The notes beneath the pieces are model-generated. The model searched no databases. It worked only from the letters and a program-made list of their open reading frames with translations, and was not told where the DNA came from. Shown here one piece after another: positions 8,211 through 16,053 of a DNA stretch of 64,000 bases. The DNA is from Verrucomicrobiota bacterium (GTDB lineage Bacteria; Verrucomicrobiota; Verrucomicrobiia; Opitutales; Opitutaceae), in assembly GCA_016222805.1 (NCBI GenBank), contig JACRQG010000048.1, positions 108,445-172,444 of the forward strand. The letters are read 5' to 3'. The position numbers and the translations under genes are program-made. The first letter of the stretch is position 1. Every line of letters starts with the position of its first letter.

Positions 8211-9548
8211 CTACGCTGCAGCCTGTGGGGAGGTCTCTTCCTCGAGCGGAGTCACGGGATCGATGAAGAGCCAGGCGATGGCCCCGACAAAATACACGGC
8301 CGCCGCCACCAGGAACGCCATCGTCCAGCCCTGCATGGTCGGAGGCGCGTCCGGGGCGGGTTTGTGCGCCGACAGGATGAAGCCGACCACCAGGGGTCCG
8401 AGCATGCCGCCGAAGTTGCCCATCATGTTCATGCTCCCCGAGAGCGAACCGGCCAGGCGGCCGCCCACATCCATGCACGCGCCCCAGTCGGGCGCCATCG
8501 CGAGGTCGTTGGAAAAACTCGCCAGCCCGAGCGCGATCATCGCAAACACGGGGTCGTTGATCCGCGTCGCCACCACGAGGAGCGCGCCGGCCGCGAACAG
8601 TCCCGTCGTGGCCACCACGCGCCGGGCGCGCGCCACATTGCGCCACCGCTCCGCCAGCACGCGCGCCGCCCAGCCGCCCACGAAGCAGCCGATCCCGCCG
8701 AAGAACAGGGGCAGGCCGGCCAGGATCGCGCTCTTTTCCAGCGAAACGCCCCGGGCCTCCCGAAGGTAGGTGGGCAGCCAGGTCACGTAAAAGTACCAGC
8801 CATACGACATGGCGAAATACTGCACCCACAGCAGCCAGACAGTCCGGTTCGAGCACAGCCGGCCCCACGGCACGCGGGCATGGCTGGGAGCGTTCTTCTC
8901 CGCGCCGTCCATCAGGGCGAGTTCCGCGGCGTTGACCGACGGATGATCCTTCGGGCGATCCCGGAACCAGGCGTAGAAGGCCACCGCCCACACCACGCCA
9001 ATCAAGCCGAAGAACGCGAACGCCCAGCGCCAGTGCATCAGGGCCAGCACCGCCACGACGAGCAGCGGCGTGAAGGCCCCGCCCCACCGCGCGCTCAGCC
9101 AGAGCACCCCCTGCGCCCGCACCCGCTCATCCGAGGGCAGCCAGATCGTGAAGATCTTGGTGACGTTGGGAAAACACCCCGCCTCGCCGGCGCCAAAGAG
9201 AAACCGGCACACCAGCATCGACACGAAATTCCACGCGGCCCCCGTCGCCGCGGTGAAAAACGACCACATCACCACCACCTTCATCAGCACGCTGCGCGGA
9301 CCGTACCGATCCCCCATCCATCCGCCGGGGATCTCGAACAACGCATACGCCAGGCCGAAGGCACCGAAGACCAGCCCCATCTGCTGCTCGTTCAGGCCGA
9401 GATCACGCCGGATGTCTCCCGCCGTCTGGGAAATGCACACCCGATCGACGTAGGTGATGATCGCCAGCGCGATGACAAACCAGAGGACGACGTGACGGGC
9501 GCGCGAGGGGACCTGGGCGCCCGGGGCGGCGGCGGGGTGTGAAGGCAC
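8211..9548 (-). CDS. MFS transporter, anion:cation symporter (ACS)-like
   Basis: A 445-residue polytopic membrane protein with about 12 hydrophobic segments. The major-facilitator signature between TM2 and TM3 is visible (EIPGGWMGDRYGPR), and the N-terminal helix VLWFVIALAIITYVDRVCIS resembles hexuronate/glucarate/phthalate ACS-family permeases. Transport of a sugar acid or other organic anion is the best guess. No ATG gives a sensible N-terminus. GTG 9548 is proposed because it places about 20 residues before TM1; upstream in-frame sequence is Arg-rich and not protein-like. The start therefore remains uncertain. It is upstream of, and co-oriented with, the repeat-protein genes. Confidence 0.85.
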   Translation of the reverse strand: MPSHPAAAPGAQVPSRARHVVLWFVIALAIITYVDRVCISQTAGDIRRDLGLNEQQMGLVFGAFGLAYALFEIPGGWMGDRYGPRSVLMKVVVMWSFFTAATGAAWNFVSMLVCRFLFGAGEAGCFPNVTKIFTIWLPSDERVRAQGVLWLSARWGGAFTPLLVVAVLALMHWRWAFAFFGLIGVVWAVAFYAWFRDRPKDHPSVNAAELALMDGAEKNAPSHARVPWGRLCSNRTVWLLWVQYFAMSYGWYFYVTWLPTYLREARGVSLEKSAILAGLPLFFGGIGCFVGGWAARVLAERWRNVARARRVVATTGLFAAGALLVVATRINDPVFAMIALGLASFSNDLAMAPDWGACMDVGGRLAGSLSGSMNMMGNFGGMLGPLVVGFILSAHKPAPDAPPTMQGWTMAFLVAAAVYFVGAIAWLFIDPVTPLEEETSPQAAA

Positions 9549-9687
9549 GGACTGTGGGTGCCGGTCCCCTGTCGGAGTGTCAACGCGGCAGTGCCCCGGC
9601 TCCCTCGCCCAAAAGAAAAGCCGCCGGCGAACCGGCGGCCAAAACTCGCGGATTCCGGCGGAGGCGATCCACCGGATTGGCGCGGCG

Positions 9688-10125
9688 CTATTTCTTCTTC
9701 TTGTCTTCCTTCTTGTACTCCTTGTGCCCGGCCTTCTGCGCATCGCCCATCTGGCCGCAGATCTTCGTCGCCAGGGCGTTGTCGTTGGCCTTGAGGGCCG
9801 CCTCGAGCTTGGAGCAAAGCTCGACGAACTTCTTCATCTCGGCGCGGTAGTTCTCGACGAACTTCTTCTGGTCTGCCGCCGGTTTTTCCTTCTTGAGCGC
9901 CGGCTCGAACTTCAGCGAAGCCTCGGCGTTTTCCTTCAAGGTCGCGACCTTGGCGAGGGTGTCGGCGTTCTTCGAGGCGTCCGCCACCTGGCGGCGGATG
10001 GTGCGGAAGGCACCGCCCATCTTTTCCATCTTAGCGCCGAGTTCAGTCTCGGCGTCGGAGGCAAAAGCCGCGCTTCCGGTGACGAGAGCGCAGGCGAGGG
10101 TGAGAATCAGGGCACGGATCTTCAT
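9688..10125 (-). CDS. Cytochrome b562 family protein
   Basis: A 145-residue exported protein. ATG 10125 gives a signal peptide (MKIRALILTLACALVTGSAA). The mature part is almost entirely helical and Lys/Glu/Ala-rich, as in the four-helix cytochrome b562 family. A Met near the start of helix 1 (Met33 or Met36, in GAKMEKMGGAFRTIRRQ) and His134 near the end (DAQKAGHKEYKK) occupy the positions of the Met and His haem ligands in that family. Length after cleavage (~123) is close to the usual ~106-128. It is either a periplasmic haem protein or a haem-free relative; sequence alone cannot tell. The Lys-rich tail EDKKKK is unusual. Confidence 0.75.
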   Translation of the reverse strand: MKIRALILTLACALVTGSAAFASDAETELGAKMEKMGGAFRTIRRQVADASKNADTLAKVATLKENAEASLKFEPALKKEKPAADQKKFVENYRAEMKKFVELCSKLEAALKANDNALATKICGQMGDAQKAGHKEYKKEDKKKK

Positions 10126-10343
10126 AGGGAGGTTGAGGAGGGGGAGTGGGTAAGCGGCAAAGACGGCGCGGAAGGAAGGAGAACCGCGCCGCGGAGGGCA
10201 ACAGGATTCTCCACTCGGCGAATCCCTCGCCGCCCACCCTGCCGAACGGGTCGCGGTTTCACTTCCCGCGGGCGGCGCCCCCGCCCGTTTCAAGGTTGCC
10301 CGCCCGTCGCGCCCGGCTTGAGGTAGCCCACCGCTCCCTGCCC

Positions 10344-11234
10344 GTGCAAACCCCGCCGCTCTCCCGCCGCCACTTCCTCGCCTCCGCCACCGCCGCCCTC
10401 GGCACTGCTCTCCTTCCAGCCGCGACCGCCACACCGACCCGCTGGCCGATCGGTTGCTTCAACCGGCCCTGGACCAAATGGTCGATCGACGAGGCCCTCG
10501 ATGCCATCAAGGAGGCCGGGTATCCGTTGACCGGATTGCTCACGCCCGTCGCGGCCAAGGGCGAGCACCTCATCGGGGCGGCGGCCACGCCGGAGTACCT
10601 GGCGGCGCTGAAACAGAAGGTCGCCGCCCGCGGGCTCAAGGCCAACCTGGGCGCCCTGCGCATCAAGAACGGCGTTCCCCTGGCCGAGGCCATCGCCGAC
10701 ACGCGCCGGCAACTCGCCAACGCCCACACCCTCGGGCTGGAGTTCGCCCTCACCTTCGGCGTCGATCGCCCCCAGCACTACGAACAGTACTTCAAGGTGA
10801 TGTCCGATGCCGCCGCGTACGCGCAGGAGCGCGGGATCAAGCTCGTGATGAAACCCCACGGCGGCGGAAGCGGCGCCTCGGCCGAGATCCTCCAGGCCCT
10901 CAAGGCGGTCAGCCACCCCAACTTCAAGATCTGGTACGACGCCGGCAACATCATCTATTATACCGGCAAGGATCCCGTCGCCGAACTCGCCCCCATCGCG
11001 GAGCATGTCACGGGCTTCTGCGCCAAGGACTGCGCCGGCCCGAAGAGCGAAGTGATGATCCAGTTCGGGCAGGGCAAGGTCGACTTCGTCGGGGTGTTCC
11101 GGAAACTCAAGGCCGCCGGCTTCCAGGGGCCCATCATGGTCGAAAGCTGCCAGATCGGGGACACCCCCGCCGCGACCATGGCCCACGCCCGCGCCAACCG
11201 CCTCTTCCTCGAGCAGGCGCTCGCCAGCCTCTGA
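10344..11234 (+). CDS. Tat-exported sugar phosphate isomerase/epimerase-like protein
   Basis: A 296-residue xylose-isomerase-like TIM-barrel protein with a twin-arginine signal peptide (SRRHFLASATAALGTALLPAA). GTG 10344 is proposed as the start because it places a short n-region before the RR motif; upstream in-frame sequence is Arg-rich. Barrel motifs include IKEAGYPLTGLL, GIKLVMKPHGGGSGA, FKIWYDAGNIIYYTG, VTGFCAKDCAGP and QGPIMVESCQIGDTP, consistent with a metal-binding epimerase. Tat export suggests a folded, possibly metal-loaded protein in the periplasm, as seen in many planctomycete and verrucomicrobial homologues. It is followed after 11 bases by the serine hydrolase-NamZ gene, so they are probably co-transcribed. 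Confidence 0.82.
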   Translation: MQTPPLSRRHFLASATAALGTALLPAATATPTRWPIGCFNRPWTKWSIDEALDAIKEAGYPLTGLLTPVAAKGEHLIGAAATPEYLAALKQKVAARGLKANLGALRIKNGVPLAEAIADTRRQLANAHTLGLEFALTFGVDRPQHYEQYFKVMSDAAAYAQERGIKLVMKPHGGGSGASAEILQALKAVSHPNFKIWYDAGNIIYYTGKDPVAELAPIAEHVTGFCAKDCAGPKSEVMIQFGQGKVDFVGVFRKLKAAGFQGPIMVESCQIGDTPAATMAHARANRLFLEQALASL

Positions 11235-11245
11235 ACCCAGCCGCC

Positions 11246-13723
11246 ATGTCCTGTCCATCGACTGTCCGCCGCCCCTCCGCCCCGCCCCGCCCGCGTTGGT
11301 CCTGGAATCTCGGGATCCCCGCCCCCCGCGTCCTGCTGCCGACGGCGGCACTCGGTCTCCTCCTGGCCCTGGCCGGCTGCGGCACCACCACCGAGGCCAC
11401 CCGCCCTGCCTCCGCCACCGCCTCCGCGACGCCGACTTTCCTCCCGGAGAAACTCACCGCCATCGATGAGGCGATCGCCCGCGCCATCGCCGACAAGAAG
11501 ATCCCCGGCGGTGTCCTTTGGATCGAACGCGAGGGGCAGACCTATCGGAAGGTCTACGGCCACCGCGCGCTGGTGCCGGCGCCCGAGGCCGCCACCGAGG
11601 ACACCATCTACGACGCCGCCTCCCTCACCAAGGTCATCGCGACGACCACGGCGCTGATGCAGCTGGTCGAGCGGGGGAAGCTCGACCTCGACGCCCCGGT
11701 CGCGCGCTACCTGCCCGCCTTCGCGCAGAACGGCAAGGAACGGATCACCGTTCGCCACCTGATGACCCACATGTCCGGCCTGCGCCCGGGCCTGGGCGCC
11801 ACCCCGCCCTGGGCCGGCACCGCCGCCGCGCTCGACCGGGCCTGCGCGGAAAAACCGCAGGACGTCCCCGACGCCAAGTTCGTCTACAGCGACATCAACT
11901 TCATCGTCCTGGGCGAAATCGTGCGCTTCGTCAGCGGCCGGCCGCTGGATGTCTACACCCAGGAGGAGATCTTCCGCCCGCTGAAGATGGCGGACGCCGG
12001 GTTCCTGCCTCCGGCGGAGAAGTTGCCGCGGATTGCCCCGACCGAGCGGGTCGACGGACGCATGATCCACGGGGTCGTCCACGACCCCACCTCGCGGCGC
12101 ATGGGTGGCGTCGCCGGCCATGCCGGGCTTTTTCTCACCACGGCGGATCTGGCGCGTTTCTGCCGGATGCTGATCCACGGCGGACAGCTCGACGGCGTCC
12201 GGATCCTGAGTGCCGCGAGCATCGCCGAGATGACGCGCATCCAGAATGACGGTTCGAGCCGCCGCGGTCTCGGCTGGGATATCGACACCAGCTACTCCGG
12301 CCCGCGCGGGCGCTGGTTTCCGGCCGGCCGCACGTTCGGCCACACCGGCTGGACCGGGACGAGCGTGTGGATCGACCCGGCGGCCAAGACATTTGTCATC
12401 TTCTTCAGCAACCGCGTCCATCCCGACGGCAAGGGCGACGCGACGCCCATCCGGCGCGAGATCGCCACCCTGGCGGCGGAGGCGATGGGGCGCGACCGCG
12501 ACGCGGTGCTGAACGGCATCGACGTGCTCGTGCGCGAGGATTTCGCCCGCCTCCGCGGGTTGCGCGTCGGTCTCATCACCAACCACAGCGGTCGCGACCG
12601 GCAGGGCCGGCTCACCATCGACCTCCTGCACGCGGCCAAGGACGTGAAGCTCGTCGCCCTGTTTGCCCCGGAGCATGGCATCCGCGGCACCGCCGACGAG
12701 AAGGTCGGCGACACGGTCGACGAAAAGACCGGCCTCCCGGTGTACAGCCTCTATGGAGACACCCCGCGGCGCACCAACGGCATGTCCCAGGCCGACTACG
12801 ATCTGGCGGTGATTCGCGCGCGCGCCCCGAAACCCGACCAACTGCGGGATCTCGATGCCCTCGTTTTTGACATCCAGGATATCGGGGCCCGCTTCTACAC
12901 CTACTCGGCCACGTTGGGCGCGGCCCTCGAAGCCGCCGCCCGGGCGCAGAAACGCCTGATCGTGCTCGATCGGGTGAACCCGATCGCCGGCACACGATAT
13001 GAAGGCCCGATCCAGACGCGCGCGCCGAGTTTCATCGGGTTTCACCCCCTGCCCGTCCGCCATGGGATGACCCTCGGCGAGCTCGCGATCCTCTTCAACA
13101 CCGAGCGCAACTTCGGCGCCAGGCTCGAGGTCGTGCGCTGTGAAAACTGGACCCGCGACAGTTGGTACGACGACACCGGCCTGCCGTGGACCAACCCGTC
13201 GCCCTCGATGCGCAGCCTCACGGCGGCGACGCTGTACCCGGGTTTCTGCCTCCTCGAGAGCACCTCGGTCTCGATGGGTCGCGGCACCAGCAAGCCGTTC
13301 GAGCAGGTCGGCGCTCCCTACATCGACGGAGTCAAACTCGCGGCGGAATTGAACGCCCGCGGCATCACCGGAGTCCGCTTCGAACCCGTCAGGTTCACCC
13401 CGAGCATGCCTTTCTATCCCGGCCCGGCCGCGTCCCTGAAGTACAAGGATCAGGAATGCGGTGGCGTCCGCGCGATTCTCACCGATCGGACCCGTTGCCC
13501 CGTGGTCGACATCGGCATCGAACTGGCGCTCGTGCTTCGCCGCCTTTATCCGGACAAGTTCAAGGTCGAGGACATGGGACGCCTGCTCGGCGATGACGCA
13601 ACGCTCCAGGCGATCAAGGCCGGCGAGTCCCTGCCACGAATCAAGGCCCGCTGGGCCGCCGGTCTCGCGCAGTTCGAGACCCGGCGCCAACCCGCCCTCC
13701 TCTATCCGGCACGGAAGCCGTAA
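11246..13723 (+). CDS. Lipoprotein: serine hydrolase (beta-lactamase fold) fused to NamZ-like DUF1343 muramidase
   Basis: An 825-residue two-domain protein. ATG 11246 gives a lipoprotein signal with lipobox LAGC at Cys45. Residues about 65-410 form a class C beta-lactamase/penicillin-binding fold with Ser126-Leu-Thr-Lys129 (SxxK), Tyr214-Ser-Asp and His366-Thr-Gly, which form the active site. Residues about 422-825 form a DUF1343 domain (VGLITNHSGRDRQG, FAPEHGIRG, VFDIQDIGARFYTY, RGTSKPFEQVGAPY). That family includes NamZ/YbbC, an exo-beta-N-acetylmuramidase (GH171). In Bacillus subtilis separate genes for NamZ, NagZ and a serine-hydrolase relative lie together; here two are one polypeptide. 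A role in muropeptide turnover at the outer or inner membrane is inferred. Confidence 0.92.
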   Translation: MSCPSTVRRPSAPPRPRWSWNLGIPAPRVLLPTAALGLLLALAGCGTTTEATRPASATASATPTFLPEKLTAIDEAIARAIADKKIPGGVLWIEREGQTYRKVYGHRALVPAPEAATEDTIYDAASLTKVIATTTALMQLVERGKLDLDAPVARYLPAFAQNGKERITVRHLMTHMSGLRPGLGATPPWAGTAAALDRACAEKPQDVPDAKFVYSDINFIVLGEIVRFVSGRPLDVYTQEEIFRPLKMADAGFLPPAEKLPRIAPTERVDGRMIHGVVHDPTSRRMGGVAGHAGLFLTTADLARFCRMLIHGGQLDGVRILSAASIAEMTRIQNDGSSRRGLGWDIDTSYSGPRGRWFPAGRTFGHTGWTGTSVWIDPAAKTFVIFFSNRVHPDGKGDATPIRREIATLAAEAMGRDRDAVLNGIDVLVREDFARLRGLRVGLITNHSGRDRQGRLTIDLLHAAKDVKLVALFAPEHGIRGTADEKVGDTVDEKTGLPVYSLYGDTPRRTNGMSQADYDLAVIRARAPKPDQLRDLDALVFDIQDIGARFYTYSATLGAALEAAARAQKRLIVLDRVNPIAGTRYEGPIQTRAPSFIGFHPLPVRHGMTLGELAILFNTERNFGARLEVVRCENWTRDSWYDDTGLPWTNPSPSMRSLTAATLYPGFCLLESTSVSMGRGTSKPFEQVGAPYIDGVKLAAELNARGITGVRFEPVRFTPSMPFYPGPAASLKYKDQECGGVRAILTDRTRCPVVDIGIELALVLRRLYPDKFKVEDMGRLLGDDATLQAIKAGESLPRIKARWAAGLAQFETRRQPALLYPARKP

Positions 13724-13797
13724 GCGACGCCTTCCAGAGGCGCTCCGCCGGATCGGAAGGGAACTTCCATCGTCCGGGCAACGTCTCCGGGAAGAAC

Positions 13798-14775
13798 ATG
13801 CCGCCCACCCGCCTGCTGCCACCTAGTTCGTTTCTTCGCCGGGCCCTGCTGCTGTTGTCCGGCGTGCTGGGCGCGGTACCCGTCGGGGTGGCGGGAGCTG
13901 GGGCGGAATTCCCTTCCCTTCCCACCTTCTCCGGTCCCACGGTCGCAGGCGATCTCGCCGCGCCGCCCAAGAACGAAGCCAGCGGCCTGGCCGCGTCGCG
14001 CCGCACCCCCGGGCTTCTCTGGGTGCATGACGACAGTGGCGGGGAGGCGGCGTTGTATGCCGTGGATACCAACGGCCGGTTCCGCGGCCTGCTGCAGATC
14101 GGCGCGGGGGTGAAGAACGACGACTGGGAGGATCTCGCCGCCGCCGAAATCGACCGCCAGGCGTGGCTGGTCATCGGCGACATCGGCGACAACGACGCCA
14201 AGCGGCGGGAGTTCCGGGTTCATTTCGTGCCGGAACCGGCGGCGGATCGCCTCGCGGTGGCCGGCATGCTCGCGGAGCGTCCGGCAGCCACCCTGCGGAT
14301 TCGTTTCGAAGATGGTCCCCGCGACTGCGAGTCGCTGGCCGTCGATTCCACCGAAGGGGCGCTCTACCTCCTTTCCAAACGCGACGCCGTGCCGCGACTC
14401 TACCGGGTGGCGCTGCCCCGACCCCTCGCCCACGCCGAGCTCACCGCCCGGTGGGTGGGGGACGTTTCCCACCTCGCACCTCCGGGGTCGGGAAAACGCT
14501 CCAGCCGCGGTCAATCCGCGCGCCGGGCAGCATGGCCCTGCGCGATGGACTTCGCGGCCGACGGCACGGCCGCGGTCGTCCTCACCTACACCGAGGTCCT
14601 GATCTTTCCCCGCCGCCAGGGTGAAACCTGGGGCACCGCGCTCGGGCGCGAGCCGCTGCGGCTGCCTCCACACCGGCTGTCCCAGGCCGAGGCCGTCTGC
14701 TTCTCACCCGACGGCCGGCAGATCTTCGTCGCCTCCGAGAATTCCCGATCGCTCCTGCGCTACGATCGAAAGTAG
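13798..14775 (+). CDS. Exported propeller-like protein of unknown function
   Basis: A 325-residue protein with an N-terminal hydrophobic signal (LRRALLLLSGVLGAVPVGVAGAG). The mature part has repeating beta-strand blocks: ASGLAASRRTPGLLWVHDDS, DDWEDLAAAEIDRQAWLVIG, CESLAVDSTEGALYLLSKRD and AEAVCFSPDGRQIFVASENS. These resemble blades of a six- or seven-bladed propeller such as esterase-like/phytase-like or SdiA-regulated proteins. The segment WLVIGDIGDNDAKR, rich in Asp, could bind calcium. No catalytic assignment is possible. It lies 74 bases after the NamZ fusion and may belong to the same transcript. Confidence 0.7.
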   Translation: MPPTRLLPPSSFLRRALLLLSGVLGAVPVGVAGAGAEFPSLPTFSGPTVAGDLAAPPKNEASGLAASRRTPGLLWVHDDSGGEAALYAVDTNGRFRGLLQIGAGVKNDDWEDLAAAEIDRQAWLVIGDIGDNDAKRREFRVHFVPEPAADRLAVAGMLAERPAATLRIRFEDGPRDCESLAVDSTEGALYLLSKRDAVPRLYRVALPRPLAHAELTARWVGDVSHLAPPGSGKRSSRGQSARRAAWPCAMDFAADGTAAVVLTYTEVLIFPRRQGETWGTALGREPLRLPPHRLSQAEAVCFSPDGRQIFVASENSRSLLRYDRK

Positions 14776-14863
14776 GGCCGGCGCGCCGCGACCGCGGAAT
14801 CGTCATCCCGCTTGCCCCTTCCCGGCTCCTCGCCTTGGCTGACCCGCAAGTACCTCCCACCCC

Positions 14864-15328
14864 ATGCGCCCGTCCGCCCGTTTCCTTCCCGTCGTCCTGT
14901 TCCTGTCCGCGCTGCTCCATGGAGCGGAATCCCCCGACTTCGCCGCTGTACGCGCCGCCGATGACGAGCGCGTCGCCGCCACCTGCGCCGCCGACCGTGC
15001 CCGCCTCCTCGCCGTCTACTCGGACGCTCTCCACTACGCGCATTCCAACGGCAGAATCGACACCAAGGCCTCGCAGATCGAGGGCATCGTCAACGGGCCG
15101 AACACCTGCCTGAGCATCGACTACCGCGAACGTACCTTTCTCCCCGCCGGCCCCGGGGTCGTCCTGATGAAGGGCCGCATGCTGATGCATCTCCGCGCCA
15201 AGGCCACCGGTGCCAAGCTCGTGAACGACCTCAACTTCCTCGCCGTCTGGCGCGAGGAAAACGGCCGCTGGCGTTTCCTCGCCTGGCAGTCCTGCAAGAA
15301 CCCGCCGGCGGACGGCGCCGCCAAGTAG
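14864..15328 (+). CDS. Exported NTF2/SnoaL-like (DUF4440-type) protein
   Basis: A 154-residue protein with a signal peptide (FLPVVLFLSALLHGAES). The mature domain has a long helix rich in Ala, Asp and Arg (AVRAADDERVAATCAADRAR) followed by beta strands ending VNDLNFLAVWREENGRWRFL. That ending is characteristic of the DUF4440/SnoaL-like group of the NTF2 fold. Such proteins bind small molecules or act as isomerases, but function here is unknown. It is convergent with the LytTR regulator gene, with 26 bases between the stops. Confidence 0.78.
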   Translation: MRPSARFLPVVLFLSALLHGAESPDFAAVRAADDERVAATCAADRARLLAVYSDALHYAHSNGRIDTKASQIEGIVNGPNTCLSIDYRERTFLPAGPGVVLMKGRMLMHLRAKATGAKLVNDLNFLAVWREENGRWRFLAWQSCKNPPADGAAK

Positions 15329-15354
15329 CAGCCCCCTCCGGCCAACGTCCCAGC

Positions 15355-16053
15355 CTAGCCCAGCTTCTCGCGCAGCTCCTTGTAACGCTGGCGACCGATC
15401 GGCAGGCGGATCCCGTTGCGGAGCTCCGCCTCGTAGTGACTGCCCTCCTGGGCGTGCAGGGCCTTCACCAGGCTCCAGCGCACGATGAAGCTCTTGTGGA
15501 TGCGCTCGAAGTCCGGCGGCAGCACGGCATGGAGTTTCTCGAGTGTCTTGTCGTGGAGTTCGCGCCGCCCGTCGTCGAGCACGAGTTCCGCGTAGGCGCC
15601 CGCCCCTTCGACGTACACCACGCGCTCGACCGGCACCAGTTCGACCCGGCCGAGCTTGCGCACTGCGAGAAACCTCGCCCCACCGGCGCCGCGTCCCTCC
15701 CGCCCGGTCAAGCGCCGGAGCGCCTGTTCCAGGCGTTCCCGGGAGAACGGCTTCGCGACAAAGTCGATCACCCCGTATTCGAACGCCCGCAACGCCTGGT
15801 CGGTGTTCGCCGAAACGATGATGGTGTGGAAGGAACCTGCGACGCTGCGCGTCAGCAGCTCCATGCCGTCCCGGCCGTTCAGGTTGAGATCGAGCAGCAA
15901 TAGATCGATGGGCGACTCATCCAGGCGGGCGCTGGCTTCCGAGAAAAGCGTCGCGGTGCGGATCGCCTCCAGCTGATCCCCGAGGATCTCGTGGCAAAAG
16001 CGCTCCAGGCGCCGCGCCAGCAGGGGTTCATCTTCGACGATCAGGATTCTCAT
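15355..16053 (-). CDS. LytTR-family response regulator
   Basis: A 232-residue regulator read from ATG 16053. Residues 1-120 form a receiver domain with acidic pocket IVEDE (7-9), phospho-acceptor Asp55 (DLLLLDLNL), Ser81 (IIVSANTD) and Lys101 (FVAKPFSRERL). Residues about 132-232 form a LytTR DNA-binding domain (LAVRKLGRVELVPVERVVYV, FERIHKSFIVRWSLVKAL, IRLPIGRQRYKELREKL). Its start overlaps the upstream kinase stop by ATGA (16050-16053), so translation is coupled and the kinase is its likely partner. LytTR-like direct repeats lie upstream of the operon near 19741-19821. The target genes are unknown. Confidence 0.95.
   Translation of the reverse strand: MRILIVEDEPLLARRLERFCHEILGDQLEAIRTATLFSEASARLDESPIDLLLLDLNLNGRDGMELLTRSVAGSFHTIIVSANTDQALRAFEYGVIDFVAKPFSRERLEQALRRLTGREGRGAGGARFLAVRKLGRVELVPVERVVYVEGAGAYAELVLDDGRRELHDKTLEKLHAVLPPDFERIHKSFIVRWSLVKALHAQEGSHYEAELRNGIRLPIGRQRYKELREKLG

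Noticed and set aside
10958..13822. Very long open frame (954 codons) on the minus strand opposite the serine hydrolase-NamZ gene
   Set aside because: It is an antisense shadow typical of high-GC DNA: Ala/Gly/Arg/Val-rich, no domain, and the plus-strand gene has intact catalytic motifs.
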